DNA from: Candidatus Schekmanbacteria bacterium RIFCSPLOWO2_02_FULL_38_14
GTDB taxonomy: Bacteria > Schekmanbacteria > GWA2-38-11
Reading direction: 5' to 3'
Assembly: GCA_001790855.1 (NCBI GenBank)
Contig: MGDH01000036.1
Location: 67,604 to 131,603, forward strand
Length of the DNA: 64,000 bases
The notes below the pieces were generated by a model. That model was given only the letters and a program-made list of their open reading frames with translations. It was not told the DNA's origin and searched no databases. Both the position numbers and the translations under genes were made by a program. Shown one piece after another: positions 61,589 to 64,000 of the stretch (position 1 is its first letter; each line of letters begins with the position of its first letter).

Positions 61589-62518
61589 TTACCTAACCAG
61601 CTTGTCAATCTTCAGCTTCCCTCTATGACAACTCTGGCAGAAATCCCTTTCATGGCAAACAACACATGACCTCGCATTCATCCCAGCAACATTTTTATGG
61701 GTGAGAATAAAGTTTGACGAATAATGACTTGTTGGTCTTTCCTGATGACAGCGGCTACAGAAATCCGCTTCGTGACAGACTACGCATTTATACCTGTCCA
61801 TTGTTGCAAACCTGCCGTGAACTTCCTGTTTCCATGTTAATGTGTGAGATTTTGGCTTCTGGGATGTATGGCACTCATCACAATCTGACTTTTGATGGCA
61901 CATATAACATTTCTTTCCATCCTTCTCTACTTCGCTACCGTGCATTATTCTCCATGTTGCATTATGCGAAATCGGGCTCTCAGCAAGCCCGTGAGACTTA
62001 GGCATTGTCCCTTCTCTTATCCTCTTATGGCATGTTTTGCACTCAAGCGACCCTCCCTTTTCCTTGTGGCATTTCATGCAAATTGCCATGTTTGGAATAT
62101 CAGGAATAACAAACTTCAAAGTTTTTCTTATTTTCACATGGCAGGCATCGCATTCAAAACCCTGGTCTATATGTATCTGGTGAGAGAAAATCAAATCTTC
62201 AACAGTACTTATCTTTTTTCTGACTTCTACTTTTTTATCCTTCCTCGAATGACATATCAGGCATTCCTCAGAAGGTTGTTTTTCATCTATATCATGGCAC
62301 TGGCTGCACTCCTCATGAGTCGGAATACTAGATTTTATTCCGTCATCTGCAATCTTATGGCATGTATCGCAGGCGATATTTAGTTCTTCCGCCCCCGTAT
62401 GCTTTTTATGGGAAAAGTTTAACCCCATCTCATCCTCTCTGCATCCAGAAACAAACCAAAAAGCAATAATTGTAAAAGGAATAATTATCAGTAAAAATAT
62501 TTTTAAATTTTTTGACAT
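61589..62518 (-). CDS. Dodecahaem c-type cytochrome lipoprotein
   Basis: A 309-residue protein with twelve CxxCH motifs, one per about 23 residues (CDTCH, CSQCH, CLICH, CDACH, CMKCH, CKTCH, CYMCH, CDECH, CVVCH, CSRCH, CVVCH, CQSCH). The signal peptide ends in the lipobox FVSGC, so it is lipid-anchored, probably in the outer membrane. High haem density and the adjacent barrel gene recall the OmbB-OmaB-OmcB type of porin-cytochrome conduit that carries electrons across the outer membrane. GGGAGA precedes the ATG. Confidence 0.88.
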   Translation of the reverse strand: MSKNLKIFLLIIIPFTIIAFWFVSGCREDEMGLNFSHKKHTGAEELNIACDTCHKIADDGIKSSIPTHEECSQCHDIDEKQPSEECLICHSRKDKKVEVRKKISTVEDLIFSHQIHIDQGFECDACHVKIRKTLKFVIPDIPNMAICMKCHKEKGGSLECKTCHKRIREGTMPKSHGLAESPISHNATWRIMHGSEVEKDGKKCYMCHQKSDCDECHTSQKPKSHTLTWKQEVHGRFATMDRYKCVVCHEADFCSRCHQERPTSHYSSNFILTHKNVAGMNARSCVVCHERDFCQSCHRGKLKIDKLVR

Positions 62519-62589
62519 CTAAGTCTCCCGGTTTAACCCTGCGTTTTAATCTAATCCCTGTAATCTAACATAAATCTTTCTAATCACTT

Positions 62590-63939
62590 TCAAAACTTAA
62601 ACCCTACCTCAAATGTAACATTCTGTATGTAATCAATCTGTGAAAATGGCAAAAGAGCAGGGTCATCCTCTTCATAAGCATATTTTATTCTGAAATCGAT
62701 ATTTTTCGTAATGTATGCCCTTATGTCGCCATTGAATCCAAATGTATCCAAATTCCTGTTATTGTAGTCATAAAACTTATAAAAGCCTCCGGCACTAATA
62801 AATAATTTATCGCTCAACCTCTGTGCCACCTGTCCTTCAAATATATTAGATTCAGTTTCAAAGTGTTTTGTGTGTCTGTCGTTTTTAAAATATTTCCAGT
62901 TTACAAGAATGTCAGTTCCATTAAAAATAAAATCAGACCAGTCAAAACCAACAGTAAATTCATCAAAGGAATTATTATACTGGTCTCCTTCGTTACTATT
63001 TATTAAATCCCGTTTTGTGTAAGTTATTCCAACTCCCAAGCCTTTGTAAATTCTCTGATGCAAGAGCAGGTAATATTCCTGATAGGGGTCCAAATCTCCA
63101 ATGTTAAAATTCTCTACAAGATACCTCCCCCCGCTTTTATTAGATGATGAGTAATTAAAATCAAAATCATCAGCCCTGCTGCCGCCAAGCTTTCTGTAAT
63201 AGGAAATCACTGCCTGAGTTCCAAAATCATAAGACCTGTAATTTAAATTAAGTTTTAAATCTCTTTGGTCATTATTTATAAGAGAATAGGTTCCTGAAAA
63301 ATAAATTTCTGGGGTTATGTCCTGATAGATTGAAAAATCAGAGCTTAAGTCTATGTATTTTACCATCCTCGCAGTAAATTTTGTCCCTTCAAGCGGGTAA
63401 ACTGAAAGATTTGCTCCCCATATTCCAAATCTTTCAGGGTGTTCATAAAATGTAACCCTTCTTCCGCCAAAAAGGCTTAAATCAACAGGACCTATTTTTT
63501 TTAAATCAATTCTACCGCCATCAAAATGTGCTATCTCAGCGCCATAGAAATATTGTCTCCCAAGGGTTAAATCAAGGGTTTTCAATAAATCATTCAGTTT
63601 CGCATAAGCATTATAAATTTTGAACTGGTCATTGGAATCATAGGTGTCTGTAATATCCTTAAAATAATTTCTCTGCTCTGTGCCATCCAGGTCTTTTTCG
63701 TAGCGCATAGAAAAATAGGTTGTCAGGTTTTCAAGACCATATCCGTCAGAGCTGAAATTTATATACTGGTAAAAATCGTGGTCATAGTCGTTACCACGTC
63801 CTGATTTATAATGAATCGAATTGAAATCATAAACTGACCTTGTATTCAAACTATATTCTTTGGCAGAAATTTCTGAACCGCTTAAAAGAAATAGAAAGAT
63901 TAAAAAAGGAGTTACTCTCAGGAAAAATATCTTCCTCAT
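62590..63939 (-). CDS. Outer-membrane beta-barrel protein, porin partner of the multihaem cytochromes
   Basis: A 449-residue exported protein without cysteine-haem motifs. The signal peptide is IFFLRVTPFLIFLFLLSGSE, followed by alternating polar/hydrophobic strands rich in Tyr, Phe, Asp and Asn (for example YYLLLHQRIYKGLGVGITYT, ITKNIDFRIKYAYEEDD), and the C-terminal residue is Phe (FEVGFKF), the outer-membrane insertion signal. The motif DLTLGRQYFYGAEIAHFDGG is seen in barrels next to multihaem cytochromes. The start at ATG 63939 follows GGAGAG, and an upstream frame start at 63963 is less likely. It is the first of the three-gene unit. Confidence 0.8.
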   Translation of the reverse strand: MRKIFFLRVTPFLIFLFLLSGSEISAKEYSLNTRSVYDFNSIHYKSGRGNDYDHDFYQYINFSSDGYGLENLTTYFSMRYEKDLDGTEQRNYFKDITDTYDSNDQFKIYNAYAKLNDLLKTLDLTLGRQYFYGAEIAHFDGGRIDLKKIGPVDLSLFGGRRVTFYEHPERFGIWGANLSVYPLEGTKFTARMVKYIDLSSDFSIYQDITPEIYFSGTYSLINNDQRDLKLNLNYRSYDFGTQAVISYYRKLGGSRADDFDFNYSSSNKSGGRYLVENFNIGDLDPYQEYYLLLHQRIYKGLGVGITYTKRDLINSNEGDQYNNSFDEFTVGFDWSDFIFNGTDILVNWKYFKNDRHTKHFETESNIFEGQVAQRLSDKLFISAGGFYKFYDYNNRNLDTFGFNGDIRAYITKNIDFRIKYAYEEDDPALLPFSQIDYIQNVTFEVGFKF

Positions 63940-64000
63940 TAAAACTCTCCAGAACGTTAGCAACCGTATAAAAATTGGGTAAAAAAAATTGAGATATTTA

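Overview
The window reads as part of the chromosome of a Gram-negative (diderm), low-GC bacterium with an anaerobic or redox-versatile lifestyle. It carries a Tol-Pal operon, Lol lipoprotein-export genes, two TonB/TolA-type energy transducers, a TonB-dependent receptor and an outer-membrane barrel beside multihaem cytochromes. No rRNA or clear phylogenetic marker fixes the taxon. Gene content and the density of short palindromic repeats would fit an uncultivated deltaproteobacterium-, Nitrospirota- or Schekmanbacteria-like lineage, but that is inference only. TTG starts are frequent.

Layout. 1-5.1 kb: tail of a desulfoferrodoxin-like gene, then the tolQ-tolR-tolA-tolB-pal-cpoB operon on the minus strand. 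5.2-7.4 kb: an NSS-family transporter with its tiny MetS-like partner, a small zinc-ribbon protein, tRNA-Cys and tRNA-Gly. 7.5-13.5 kb (minus): a peptide-modification cassette of the SynChlorMet (Scm) type, with a PqqD-like protein, two radical SAM/SPASM enzymes, an HPr-kinase-like protein, an S26-type signal peptidase and a nucleotidyltransferase. A 55-codon gene with a strong ribosome binding site lies in the middle and looks like the missing precursor peptide. 13.6-16.1 kb: a PHP phosphoesterase, a LarA-type racemase and a bacterioferritin. 16.8-34.3 kb: core genes (lolD, glyQS, ppdK, rpsB-tsf-pyrH-frr, a small ferredoxin, uppS-cdsA, prfB with its programmed frameshift, lysS, and two lolC/E paralogues).

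34.3-38.3 kb is a repeat-rich stretch with a broken beta-propeller gene, an orphan PilB-like ATPase with an unusual C-terminal extension and a small membrane protein. 38.4-42.6 kb encodes a 1372-residue surface protein with two Thr-rich linkers and two six-bladed NHL-type propellers. 43-51 kb: an NmrA-like oxidoreductase, a four-helix-bundle gene flanked by inverted repeats, glgB, mreB with envelope-associated small genes, and cofH. 51.4-60.1 kb: two small envelope proteins, then cobalamin uptake: btuFCD on plus, and on minus a B12 riboswitch, btuB, a YncE-like propeller that may act as a BtuG-like cobalamin binder, and a TonB protein. 60.2-64 kb (minus): a porin-like barrel, a 12-haem lipoprotein cytochrome and an 8-haem cytochrome that together look like an outer-membrane electron conduit.

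Several families of short palindromic repeats fill the intergenic gaps. One copy is inserted in frame inside a lolC/E gene, and a short palindrome is nested in two unrelated repeat families. The strongest candidate for an undescribed system is the Scm cassette with its small unannotated precursor gene and palindromic promoter.
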